Positions 1-6,486 of a stretch of 32,896 nt of DNA are shown piece by piece (position 1 is the stretch's first letter; each line of letters opens with the position of its first letter). Origin of the DNA: Sphingomicrobium lutaoense (GTDB lineage: Bacteria; Pseudomonadota; Alphaproteobacteria; Sphingomonadales; Sphingomonadaceae); assembly GCF_014195685.1 (NCBI RefSeq), contig NZ_JACICF010000001.1:1-32896 (forward strand). Reading direction: 5' to 3'. Below the pieces are notes generated by a model. That model was not told where the DNA came from, made no database searches, and was given only the letters and a program-made list of their open reading frames with translations. A program made the translations under genes and the position numbers.

Positions 1-602
1 CCGCTTGCGTTCGCGAAGTTGCCGAAGGCGACCGACTGGGGTCCGGTCGCGTCGGAATCTCCGAATGCGACAGCTGCAAATCCCGAAGCATTGGAATTAT
101 AGCCAAACGCAATGGAATTTTGACCCGACGAGGTCGACCGGTAGCCCATTGCAAAGGATTGCAATCCCGTCGCGGCCGCCTCTCTGCCTACGGCCGTAGT
201 GCTCGCGTTGCTGGCGACCGCATCGACCCCAATAGCCATAGCGTAATCACCCGTTGCCTGGGCACCATTGCTACCCAGATCGGTTCCGTCGCCACCGATG
301 GCAATTGCGCCAACCGCTGTGGCGTCAGAGTTGGCGCCCAGAGCTAATGCCTGGTCAGCTGTCGCGTCGGCGTCGTAGCCGAGTGCCACGGTACCCACAG
401 CAATTGCGTCCGCTGCGGAACCAATCGCGGTGGACGCGGGCCCAGATGCGGTGGCATCTCTACCACACTGGAGCTTGTCTGGGTCGGTATTGAAATCGGG
501 TTGCGCAGGGCCGGACAGGTTGCACTCATCCGCCGATGCCGGAACCGCCAGACCGCAACAGATTGCAGCCGCAATCGTCGTGCTAAATACTTGCTTTCTC
601 AT
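1..602 (-). CDS. YadA-like trimeric autotransporter adhesin, N-terminal part (runs off left edge)
   Basis: Reading the minus strand from the ATG at 602 gives 200 uninterrupted codons up to the window edge, so the gene is 3'-truncated by the window. Residues 1-24 form a signal peptide ending in PASA before DE. From about residue 45 the protein is a run of roughly 14-residue units of the type AxAxGxxAxAxG (for example STAIGSAADAIAVG and SIAFGYNSNASGFAAVAFG), the left-handed beta-roll repeat of YadA/Hia head domains. In this family the head is followed by a stalk and a 4-strand membrane anchor that forms a trimeric outer-membrane barrel; neither is visible here. A GGGAGAG ribosome-binding site lies at 608-614 (minus), 5 nt before the ATG. 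An ATG at 607 is followed by an immediate stop and is not used. Role: surface adhesion or autoaggregation. Family call is firm; ligand unknown. Confidence 0.88.
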   Translation of the reverse strand, partial: MRKQVFSTTIAAAICCGLAVPASADECNLSGPAQPDFNTDPDKLQCGRDATASGPASTAIGSAADAIAVGTVALGYDADATADQALALGANSDATAVGAIAIGGDGTDLGSNGAQATGDYAMAIGVDAVASNASTTAVGREAAATGLQSFAMGYRSTSSGQNSIAFGYNSNASGFAAVAFGDSDATGPQSVAFGNFANAS

Positions 603-807
603 CGCATCTCTCCCACGCCGAGATGCTCTTAGGGAACTGGTGTTAAATTTCGGTTTATCTGCGCTTTTTTGCGCCAATCTTACCAAGGAAGAAGTCCCTG
701 CGCCCAATTGCTCGCATAGACGGGCTGTAATGTGGGCAAAAATGTGGGAAAGCGACGATTGATTAGGAGCTTAAGACCTTATTCTCGGTTATTTGTTCGA
801 AAAACTT

Positions 808-981
808 ATGCGGACTCCGTCTCCGCCACTTCCGTATCTCTACGCTGTTTTCTTCGTCGCTAGCCCGGTATGCCTTTTGATTGCCACAATGCTCGGGTAG
901 CCGAAACGGGCTAAAAAGTTGCCGACTACGGACTATCTGGCCTTAGGGCCGCTCTTCCTCACATCGCTGCTACTAGCTTGA
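808..981 (+). pseudogene. Possible two-TM microprotein interrupted by an in-frame TAG
   Basis: From ATG 808 one frame encodes 30 residues with a hydrophobic stretch (YAVFFVASPVCLLIATMLG), meets TAG at 898-900, then continues in the same frame for 26 residues with a basic loop (PKRAKK) and a second hydrophobic stretch (LALGPLFLTSLLLA) to TGA at 979-981. Hydrophobic-basic-hydrophobic order is what a small two-helix membrane protein would look like if the amber codon were a sense codon. No good ribosome-binding site precedes 808. It may be a decayed gene, a sequencing error or chance. A small hairpin (TAGCC/GGCTA, 898-913) overlaps the amber codon. Confidence 0.2.
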
Positions 982-1007
982 AGCTGGATCATGTTGATCC
1001 CGCCCAT

Positions 1008-1014
1008 GAGGAAG
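1008..1014 (+). promoter_or_regulatory. Ribosome-binding site of the cold-shock gene
   Basis: GAGGAAG lies 7 nt before ATG 1022 and fixes that start. Confidence 0.75.
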
Positions 1015-1021
1015 ATATCCC

Positions 1022-1228
1022 ATGACCGAAGGTACCGTTAAATTTTTCAATGCCCAAAAGGGCTTTGGTTTCATTACTCCCGATAACGGGGGCGGCGACG
1101 CGTTCGTGCACATTACCGCCGTCGAAGCTGCCGGGCTTGGCATGCTGAACGAAGGGCAGCGCATTGGTTACGACTTGCAGGACGATCGCAAAGGTAAGCA
1201 GAGCGCCTGCAACCTCGTCGCGCTCTAA
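1022..1228 (+). CDS. Cold-shock protein (CspA family)
   Basis: 68-residue single cold-shock domain, the usual CspA length. It opens with the typical TEGTVKFFNAQKGFGFI, containing RNP1 (KGFGFI), followed by RNP2 as DAFVHI; these aromatic and basic residues bind single-stranded nucleic acid. Such proteins act in the cytoplasm as RNA chaperones that melt mRNA secondary structure at low temperature or on entry into stationary phase. The start is supported by GAGGAAG 7 nt upstream, and a strong hairpin terminator follows 20 nt after the stop, so the gene is probably monocistronic. Which paralogue this is cannot be told from sequence alone. Confidence 0.95.
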   Translation: MTEGTVKFFNAQKGFGFITPDNGGGDAFVHITAVEAAGLGMLNEGQRIGYDLQDDRKGKQSACNLVAL

Positions 1229-1247
1229 CCGCCTAAAGTCGGTGAAG

Positions 1248-1285
1248 TAGGGGTCTGCCGGAGACGGCGGACCCCTATCTTATTT
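1248..1285 (+). terminator. Rho-independent terminator after the cold-shock gene
   Basis: TAGGGGTCTGCCG (1248-1260) pairs with CGGCGGACCCCTA (1265-1277) over 13 positions with one G-T wobble and a GAGA loop, followed by the T-rich tail TCTTATTT. Confidence 0.85.
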
Positions 1286-1331
1286 CAGGGCAAGCTAACA
1301 CTGAAGCCGAACCGATACATAATGCGATGGC

Positions 1332-1739
1332 CTATTCGCCAATTAAGGCGATACACGACACAAGAGGTTCGGTGGTTAGCACGACGCCGCGTTCTCGGGC
1401 CTTTTCGGCCTGGTCACGCGAACGGTCGAGAAATGACCGCTTCTCGCTCTCACATTCGTCTTTGCTGGCAAATCGCTTTCCCTCGGCTTCCAATGCTCCA
1501 GAGCCCGCAAGCAAATAAGCTGTTTGCTCGCGGGCCACGATTGTGGGCGCCGCCCCCTCGAGTGCTTCGACCCTTGCCTCCAACTCGTCCAATCGCGCGT
1601 CCATTGCCGTTAAAGACGACGAATGATCTCTCGCAATTTGATAGGCGTTGCCGCTCCTTTCGGAGTCATTGCAGGCCGAGAGGAGCAGAACCATTGTTAA
1701 CGGTAAGGCGGGCTGTCCCCAGCGATGAACGCATCGCAT
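1332..1739 (-). CDS. Putative lipoprotein with coiled-coil segment
   Basis: 135 residues from ATG 1739. The first 23 residues are a lipoprotein signal: a charged start, a hydrophobic stretch and the lipobox LSAC, with Cys23 the predicted lipidation site, followed by NDSERSG. The mature part has an alpha-helical heptad-like region (SSSLTAMDARLDELEARVEAL) suggesting a short coiled coil, then a charged C-terminal half with one further Cys near the end. The start overlaps the stop of the upstream terC-like gene as TGATG, so the two are probably co-translated. An in-frame TTG one codon upstream is less likely. Family not recognised; it could be a periplasm-facing partner of the TerC-like membrane protein, but that is inference from coupling only. 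Confidence 0.72.
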   Translation of the reverse strand: MRCVHRWGQPALPLTMVLLLSACNDSERSGNAYQIARDHSSSLTAMDARLDELEARVEALEGAAPTIVAREQTAYLLAGSGALEAEGKRFASKDECESEKRSFLDRSRDQAEKARERGVVLTTEPLVSCIALIGE

Positions 1740-2521
1740 CAAGTGGCTGCGCTCGCGGCCTGTCGCTTGCGGGCCCAGATGTTGAGCGCTTCGACACCGG
1801 CGGAAAATGCCATAGCGGTGTAGATATAGCCCTTGGGGACATGGACGCCGAATCCGTCGGCAATGAGCACCACCCCGATCATCAGCAGAAAGCCCAGTGC
1901 AAGCATGACGACGGTTGGATTGCGCTCGATGAACTCGGCCAAGGGATCGGCGGCAAAAAGCATCACCGCGACAGCAGAAACGACGGCGACAACCATCACC
2001 GGGAGATGGTCGGTCATTCCGACGGCGGTAAGAATGGAGTCCACCGAAAAGACGAGGTCGAGAAGGAGAATCTGCGCAATCGCTGCGCCAAAGGTAAGCG
2101 CTGTCCGTCCCATGTCGAAGACGTCTCCGGTGGGCTTGGGGTCGACCGAGTGATGGATTTCCTTGGTCGCTTTCCAGACGAGGAACAGGCCCCCTGCAAT
2201 CAGGATGAGGTCACGCCACGAAAAGGCCGTCTCATAGCTGGGCGAACCATATTCGTTGGGCGCGCCCACGAGACCCAAGTCGAAGACCGTCTGCGTCAGA
2301 CCGACCAGCCACGCAATGGCCGAAAGCAGAGCCAGACGCATGATGAGCGCGAGCGAAATGCCGATCTTTCGCGCGCGCTGACGCTGGCTTTCCGGAAGCT
2401 TGTTGGAGAGGATCGAGATGAAGATCAGATTGTCGATTCCGAGCACGATTTCCATCACGACGAGTGTGATGAGAGCCGCCCAGATGGCCGGGTCGCTAAA
2501 CAGCATGAAAATCTGATCCAT
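1739..2521 (-). CDS. TerC-family integral membrane protein (YgdQ/YoaE-like)
   Basis: 260-residue inner-membrane protein with about seven hydrophobic segments. It carries the two acidic in-membrane signatures of the family: [11 protein letters not shown] around residue 25 and the related [10 protein letters not shown] around residue 155, the inverted-repeat halves thought to bind or transport divalent metal (TerC/Alx relatives export Mn2+ in other bacteria). The N-terminus [20 protein letters not shown] is typical. The C-terminus is short and lacks the CBS/CorC domains found in longer relatives. A GGAG at 2529-2532 (minus) supports ATG 2521. It is translationally coupled to the lipoprotein downstream. 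The exact substrate is unknown. A cluster of GCGTTC repeats lies 57-83 nt upstream. Confidence 0.9.
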   Translation of the reverse strand: MDQIFMLFSDPAIWAALITLVVMEIVLGIDNLIFISILSNKLPESQRQRARKIGISLALIMRLALLSAIAWLVGLTQTVFDLGLVGAPNEYGSPSYETAFSWRDLILIAGGLFLVWKATKEIHHSVDPKPTGDVFDMGRTALTFGAAIAQILLLDLVFSVDSILTAVGMTDHLPVMVVAVVSAVAVMLFAADPLAEFIERNPTVVMLALGFLLMIGVVLIADGFGVHVPKGYIYTAMAFSAGVEALNIWARKRQAASAAT

Positions 2522-2577
2522 TCGCTCGCTCCGTCGCTGTCAATATCCGAGCCGTCGATATGTCGGGCACGATGACC

Positions 2578-2604
2578 GAACGCAACACGCGTTCAAGCGT
2601 TCAA
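2578..2604. repeat. GAACGC / GCGTTCAA repeat cluster upstream of the TerC-like gene
   Basis: GAACGC (2578-2583) faces GCGTTC (2589-2594) across 5 nt, and GCGTTCAA occurs twice in tandem (2589-2596 and 2597-2604). It lies in the 5' region of the minus-strand terC-like gene. The half-site is identical to that of the tetR palindrome at 25359-25376, though with different spacing. A candidate operator, not proven. Confidence 0.35.
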
Positions 2605-2605
2605 A

Positions 2606-2657
2606 CAGCGAAAAAATGGGGGTGGCTGGGCACGGGAGGTTGCATCCGTGCCCAACC
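2606..2657 (-). terminator. Rho-independent terminator of the small acidic lipoprotein gene
   Basis: On the minus strand, GGTTGGGCACGG (from 2657) pairs with CCGTGCCCAGCC across a 10-nt loop (2636-2645), with one mismatch in 12. It is followed by a C-run and six T residues (2611-2616). It lies 11 nt past the stop at 2668. Confidence 0.85.
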
Positions 2658-2667
2658 AGATTGCTAC

Positions 2668-2901
2668 CTAAAGGGTCATGTCGCCTTCAACGGTCGACAC
2701 GGTCTCGTTGGTCAGACCTTCTTCATCGACCGAGTCGGTCGAGATTTCATTCGCGCTCATGTCTTCCACGGGCAGCGTTTCAACGGCAGGCGCCTCTTCC
2801 GTCATCAGCTCATTTTCAACTGCGACGTCTTCTTCGGCGGTACACGCCGACAGGGAAACGATTGCCGAGCTCGCAATAAGAGCCTGAACAAACTTATTCA
2901 T
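2668..2901 (-). CDS. Small acidic lipoprotein
   Basis: 77 residues. Signal: MNKFVQALIASSAIVSLSAC with lipobox LSAC and Cys20 as the lipidated residue. The mature 57 residues are strikingly acidic and Val/Thr/Glu-rich (EEDVAVENE, MTEEAPAVETLPVEDM) with almost no basic residues and no recognisable fold, probably disordered and exposed to the periplasm or outer-membrane surface. It has its own terminator and probably its own promoter in the 107-bp divergent spacer shared with the PilZ gene at 3054. An AGGA lies about 11 nt upstream of the ATG. No function can be assigned. Confidence 0.75.
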   Translation of the reverse strand: MNKFVQALIASSAIVSLSACTAEEDVAVENELMTEEAPAVETLPVEDMSANEISTDSVDEEGLTNETVSTVEGDMTL

Positions 2902-3053
2902 CTTTTCGTGAATCCTAATGTTCCTCGCCCATGAGCGGTGAGGACTGCTACGATATACAAGAGCGCTAAATACAACGCTAGCGAAATTCGAGCAGCCCGT
3001 AGGCTCAAATGCGCATGTTGACGGTAGCCAAAGAGAAGCTCAGGATATTGGCT

Positions 3054-3350
3054 ATGAGGAAGGATTCTCGAGAAGGTACACGAGAGCCCTTAGCCGCGTT
3101 TGTCACGGTTCGGGAGACAGGTCGTAGCCGCAATGCTGCGAGTATCGTCAATGTGTCCCGTGGCGGCTGCCAGATCTCAACTGTTAATCGTCTAGTTCAG
3201 GGCGAACGAATTTGGGTTAAGTTCCCAGGGTTTGACTCAATCGAGGCGACGGTGCGCTGGTCCGAAGAATTTACGGCTGGGGTCGAATTTGTTCGCCCTC
3301 TCCATCCGGCAATGCTGGACCATCTGCTCGCTCGTTTACGAGAAAACTAG
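3054..3350 (+). CDS. Stand-alone PilZ-domain protein (copy 1)
   Basis: 98 residues when started at ATG 3054, which has AGGA 8-11 nt upstream and gives the same length as two paralogues at 6487-6783 and 10721-11017; an in-frame ATG at 3009 would add 15 residues. The PilZ c-di-GMP-binding elements are present: an RxxxR (REGTR) near the N-terminus and NxSxxG (NVSRGG) near residue 33. The distal half carries the motif shared with the paralogues: IWVKFPG, RWSEEF, AGVEF and RPLHPAMLDHLL. PilZ proteins bind cyclic di-GMP in the cytoplasm and pass the signal to partners such as motility or polysaccharide machinery. It is followed by a small membrane protein gene after 6 nt and, about 0.7 kb further, by a glycosyltransferase that lacks a PilZ domain of its own. 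Confidence 0.85.
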   Translation: MRKDSREGTREPLAAFVTVRETGRSRNAASIVNVSRGGCQISTVNRLVQGERIWVKFPGFDSIEATVRWSEEFTAGVEFVRPLHPAMLDHLLARLREN

Positions 3351-3356
3351 TCAATT

Positions 3357-3548
3357 GTGCTGCATTCAGAGGTTGCACGTAATCTGAGCCTCATGGCGGG
3401 GATGTTCGGGGTTTGGGCGATAGCTTACGCTTCATGGCGATTGATCCGGCAGTACAACCGTCAACCTCGACAGGCGCCGTTACTTGGCAATGTCATCATA
3501 TGGCTAGCCGGGGCGGGGCTAATATTTCATGCCGCCAGTCTACTCTGA
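3357..3548 (+). CDS. Small two-TM membrane protein, unknown
   Basis: 63 residues from GTG 3357 (or about 51 from ATG 3393). Two hydrophobic segments, LMAGMFGVWAIAYASWRLI and a second near the C-terminus (NVIIWLAGAGLIFHAASLL), flank a basic loop (RQYNRQPRQ), giving a small helical-hairpin inner-membrane protein. It begins 6 nt after the PilZ stop, which favours co-translation. No family recognised. The clear TM-basic-TM layout and tight spacing argue for a real gene, but no strong ribosome-binding site is visible. Confidence 0.5.
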   Translation: MLHSEVARNLSLMAGMFGVWAIAYASWRLIRQYNRQPRQAPLLGNVIIWLAGAGLIFHAASLL

Positions 3549-3799
3549 AGTAATGGCAACTAGCTGCTGGGGAGCAGACAGCCAAGCGGTCTCACGGCTC
3601 CGATCGTTTCACGAGCTGAGCCCTAACTGGACATCGCAAACACGGAATTTTGGCCGACATTTTGTTTCTGATTGCAAGGAGGCAAATGATCGTACGTGCG
3701 CATGTGATCTATATTTGGCGAGATCCAACGTAGCCACTAGGCCACCGCAACTTGGCGTCGTCGGCGAGCGAGCGTCCCTACGATGTCTGGATCTTGGTG

Positions 3800-3892
3800 T
3801 TAAAGATACCCGCCGGTAACCAGAAAAGCGTGAATCCCAAACATGCCGAGAGCCAGACTCCAGCTCGTCAAATCGGATATCAATTCCCGCAT
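3800..3892 (-). CDS. Candidate 30-residue membrane microprotein
   Basis: The minus-strand ATG at 3892 opens a 30-codon frame ending in TAA (3802-3800). It begins MRELISDLTSWSLALGMFGI and continues with AFLVTGG, a plausible single amphipathic or transmembrane helix. A weak GAGA lies about 5 nt upstream. The length is too short for statistical support and no homologue is recognised, so this is speculative. Confidence 0.25.
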   Translation of the reverse strand: MRELISDLTSWSLALGMFGIHAFLVTGGYL

Positions 3893-4020
3893 AATTCTCT
3901 GTGCTCACCCTTTGATACCGCTAAGGGCATAGTGAGCGCCGATTGCGGCGTTCCTAAATTATTGACCTAATTGGCCGTTAACCAATTCTTGTCGATAGCA
4001 ATGGTAGAGCGTCGGCGAAC

Positions 4021-4054
4021 TTCAATAGCCTACAGAGTTTAATAGCCTACCGAG
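4021..4054 (+). repeat. Two contiguous 17-bp direct repeats before the glycosyltransferase gene
   Basis: TTCAATAGCCTACAGAG (4021-4037) is followed directly by TTTAATAGCCTACCGAG (4038-4054), 15 of 17 identical. The pair ends 14 nt before ATG 4069. Spacing of about 1.6 helical turns and the position suggest tandem regulator sites or a repeat expansion in the leader. Confidence 0.6.
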
Positions 4055-4068
4055 AGTGTCGCCAAGGA

Positions 4069-5526
4069 ATGGAAAACTTTTCCCGGACGCATGACGAACC
4101 AGCCCTGCCGGAAAGCAGGGCTGGTTCGTCATGCCCGGAAGGCAGCGGGCCTGTTGGGGAAACGCCAAACGCACCGACTCTACTCATGGATGAACCAGCT
4201 CACCATCGTCGTTACATTCCGGTGGCTGCGAAATTTTCGATAGCAACTCTCTGTGCCGCCGCCTGGCTTGTATTCAGCATTTGGGTTTCACAGGGGTGGC
4301 TGCATGAGCTCGCGCGCGTTATTTCGTTTCCGGTCGCACTGCTGTGCATTGCGCTAATTGCCTACGTCCCCGGTTTCATGAACGCTTTCCTGATCTTGTC
4401 CTTGCTCATGGACAACAGGCCCCGTCGAAAAATCCTCCACTCATACCCGGGCGTCACGATCCTTGTGGCCGCCTATAAGGAAGAAAACACGATCGCCGGC
4501 ACCATGGAGAGCATTGCCACCTCCACTTACCCTGGCGAGATCGAGCTATTGATTCTCAATGATGGTTCAAAAGACGGCACTGTTGCCGCCGCAAAAAAAG
4601 CGCGCAAGGAGCTCCCGTTTCCGAAGAGAACCAAAGTCAAGATTCTCGACTTCGATAAGAATAGAGGTAAGTCGGCAGTCTTGAACTCCGGGTTGGAGAA
4701 AGCCCGACACGAACTCATTGTCACCATTGATGCTGATACTCGGCCACGCCCAGATAGCTTAACCCGATTGATTGAGCGCCTTTGCTCTGACCCCGATGGG
4801 ACCCGCGCGGTGGCGGGGGCAATACTCGTAGGTAATTCGCGAGCCACGCTAATGGCCGGCCTCCAAGAATGGGACTATTTCCACGGTATCGCCGCAGTGA
4901 AGAGAATGCAAAGCATGTACCACGGTACGCTCGTGGCCCAAGGAGCATTCTCCGTTTATTATCGCTCTGCTCTAAGGGAGGTCGGCGGTTGGCCCGAGAC
5001 GGTAGGCGAGGATATCGTTCTCACTTGGGCGTTCCTCAAGAAAGGGTGGCGTACAGGATATGCGGAGGACGCTGTAGCCTTTACCAACGCGCCAACGTCG
5101 TACCGGCAGTTCGCCCATCAACGAAGGCGGTGGGCAAGAGGTCTGGTAGAAGCGTTCGAACGTCACCAAGGTCTGCTTTTCAAAAAGCGACTTTCCACCA
5201 TGTTTATTTGGTGGAACATGTTTTTCCTGCCGATGGATGCAGTATTTACGCTCGTGTTCATTCCCGGGCTGATCGCAGCCTTTTTCGGCTACTTCTGGAT
5301 CGCGGGACCCATCACGCTTCTTACGCTGCCGCTGGCGGCGCTATGGAATCTTGTGATCTTCAGGATCCAAAACCGGATGTTTCGTGAGCAAGGCTTGAAA
5401 GTGCGCCGAAACTTTAAAGCCTTGGGTTTATACATCGTGTTTTACGCGGTTCTGATGCAGCCAGTTTCCCTATGGGGATATCTCAGCGAGATCATTGGTC
5501 GCAAAAAGAAATGGGGAACGAAATGA
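4069..5526 (+). CDS. Processive GT2 glycosyltransferase (PgaC/BcsA-like exopolysaccharide synthase)
   Basis: 485 residues. About 50 soluble N-terminal residues, then TM segments around 53-75 and 82-114, a cytoplasmic GT-A domain (about 127-360) and three or four C-terminal TM segments (about 375-432 and 450-475). Signatures of membrane-embedded processive beta-glycan synthases are present: NDGS (Asp165), DAD (221-223), ED (314-315, catalytic base) and QRRRW (351-355). These enzymes polymerise a UDP-sugar and extrude the chain through their own TM channel. Unlike BcsA there is no C-terminal PilZ domain, so c-di-GMP control would need a separate protein, and several PilZ genes are near. The stop overlaps the next gene as ATGA. 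The start is uncertain: ATG 4069 has AAGGA too close, while ATG 4186 (residue 40) would place the 20-bp inverted repeat in the leader. The polymer is not predictable; poly-GlcNAc or a hyaluronan/cellulose-like glycan are options. Confidence 0.88.
   Translation: MENFSRTHDEPALPESRAGSSCPEGSGPVGETPNAPTLLMDEPAHHRRYIPVAAKFSIATLCAAAWLVFSIWVSQGWLHELARVISFPVALLCIALIAYVPGFMNAFLILSLLMDNRPRRKILHSYPGVTILVAAYKEENTIAGTMESIATSTYPGEIELLILNDGSKDGTVAAAKKARKELPFPKRTKVKILDFDKNRGKSAVLNSGLEKARHELIVTIDADTRPRPDSLTRLIERLCSDPDGTRAVAGAILVGNSRATLMAGLQEWDYFHGIAAVKRMQSMYHGTLVAQGAFSVYYRSALREVGGWPETVGEDIVLTWAFLKKGWRTGYAEDAVAFTNAPTSYRQFAHQRRRWARGLVEAFERHQGLLFKKRLSTMFIWWNMFFLPMDAVFTLVFIPGLIAAFFGYFWIAGPITLLTLPLAALWNLVIFRIQNRMFREQGLKVRRNFKALGLYIVFYAVLMQPVSLWGYLSEIIGRKKKWGTK
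4089..4134. repeat. Perfect 20-bp inverted repeat with 6-nt loop at the 5' end of the glycosyltransferase gene
   Basis: GCATGACGAACCAGCCCTGC (4089-4108) and its exact reverse complement (4115-4134) are separated by CGGAAA. The stem can extend outward with a bulge (TTCCCGG against CCGGAA). In RNA this is an extremely stable hairpin located 20 nt after ATG 4069, without a U-tract. It could impede translation from 4069, act as a leader attenuator if ATG 4186 is the real start, or be a remnant of a mobile palindrome. Confidence 0.85.
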
Positions 5527-6440
5527 GCAAACTGCATTGCATTTTCGCAGGTTTTCTCGCGCTCCCCGCAGCTGCGAACGCGGAAGCCCAAAAGGATAGC
5601 CAGCCAAGTTTTGCGGTGGGTAGTGATGTAGTCTATTCGACTGATGCTGAGGGTACAGACGTACTACGCTTCGGCCTAAACCTCAGCCCGTCCTATCGGG
5701 GACCCGATGATCATTGGGGATTCCGGATCGAGCGGCTGCAATTCCAATCCGAACGCATAGCCCCCGAGGCTGATGAACGGCTATATGTCCGCTATGCGAA
5801 GACCATGAAAGACTGGCAGGTCCGAACACAGGTAGGAACCAACGGCGACAGCATTATTGGATCGGCTTCCCTCCATAATGACGCGCCAGTAAGGTGGGAA
5901 TTCTTCCTTGAACGCGATTTGCTTGAGACGTCCAACGGTATCGAGGATAGCCTCTATACGACCTTTGGGGGCGCGGCAGTGGATGTACCGTTATCCGAAC
6001 AGACGCAGGTCACGCTTCTCGCTGGCCTGCAAGAATTCGACGGCGACAACCTTCGCACTCATATCCGTTCGAACCTTGTTTACGTCGCCAGTCCTGAATT
6101 GGGACTGAGTGTCCAGTTCCGGGCGCGGTATTTTCGGAATTCTGTTCCCCGCGAGGGAGACTACTTCTCTCCAAAGGAGTATTTGGAATTACTCCCAGTT
6201 CTGCAATTTCGAAGGTTTGTTGATGGGTGGCAATTTCTGGGCGCGGCCGGCTGGGGCACCCAGAAAGACTCGCACTCGAACTGGAGGCCTTCCCATCATC
6301 TGAATTTGCGAGCCGCCAGCCCCCGGGTGGCTAACAATTGGTCCATCCATGGACAGGTCACATATTCCAATCATCCCATAGCGGATACTCAGAATTACGA
6401 CTATCTGAGAGTAGCAGCCGGGTTGACCCGCGTATTCTGA
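5523..6440 (+). CDS. Outer-membrane beta-barrel protein, putative exopolysaccharide exporter
   Basis: 305 residues from ATG 5523, which overlaps the glycosyltransferase stop as ATGA; a longer in-frame start at 5472 would lie inside the upstream gene and hide the signal peptide. Residues 1-20 form a signal peptide (FAGFLALPAAANA). The mature part is alternating hydrophobic/polar beta-strand sequence rich in Tyr, Trp, Arg and Gly (for example LRFGLNLSPSYRG, WGFRIERLQF, LSVQFRARYF), and the chain ends in Phe (GLTRVF), the usual C-terminal signal for barrel insertion. The layout resembles the C-terminal barrel of PgaA-type exporters without the TPR region, but that assignment is inference. Coupling to the synthase suggests it passes the polymer through the outer membrane. 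No PgaB-like deacetylase is present. Confidence 0.8.
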   Translation: MSKLHCIFAGFLALPAAANAEAQKDSQPSFAVGSDVVYSTDAEGTDVLRFGLNLSPSYRGPDDHWGFRIERLQFQSERIAPEADERLYVRYAKTMKDWQVRTQVGTNGDSIIGSASLHNDAPVRWEFFLERDLLETSNGIEDSLYTTFGGAAVDVPLSEQTQVTLLAGLQEFDGDNLRTHIRSNLVYVASPELGLSVQFRARYFRNSVPREGDYFSPKEYLELLPVLQFRRFVDGWQFLGAAGWGTQKDSHSNWRPSHHLNLRAASPRVANNWSIHGQVTYSNHPIADTQNYDYLRVAAGLTRVF

Positions 6441-6486
6441 CAGTGACCTCTCAGAAAAGCGTAGACCACCCTGACTGCTCTGCGTT

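Larger units (their letters stand above)
603..1021. other. Intergenic region between divergent adhesin and cold-shock genes
   Basis: This 419-bp stretch is comparatively AT-rich and holds the promoters of two divergent genes: the autotransporter (minus) and the cold-shock protein (plus). Cold-shock mRNAs often carry long structured leaders, so part of this may be a 5' UTR. The only coding-like signal is an in-frame pair of hydrophobic segments at 808-981 split by an amber codon, listed separately. No confident promoter hexamers were identified. Confidence 0.5.
3549..4068. other. Intergenic region upstream of the glycosyltransferase gene
   Basis: About 520 bp without a convincing long gene; the longer open frames here have non-protein-like composition. 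It contains one candidate 30-codon hydrophobic ORF on the minus strand (3800-3892), an ATTGG/CCAAT inverted repeat near 3969-3986, and two contiguous 17-bp repeats at 4021-4054 just before the glycosyltransferase start. Probably the regulatory region of the exopolysaccharide genes. Confidence 0.45.

Noticed and set aside
1322-2575. 417-codon plus-strand frame opposite the TerC-like gene and lipoprotein
   Set aside because: The minus strand encodes recognisable TerC motifs and a lipobox; the plus frame is charged sequence without a fold.
2522-2620. yybP-ykoY (manganese) riboswitch before the TerC-like gene
   Set aside because: TerC relatives often have one, but the conserved sequence blocks were not found; the region holds a terminator of the upstream gene and GCGTTC repeats instead.
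3609-3908. 99-codon minus-strand frame in the 3549-4068 gap
   Set aside because: Arg/Ser-rich sequence without hydrophobic core or motif; a shorter frame in the same stretch (3800-3892) looks more protein-like.
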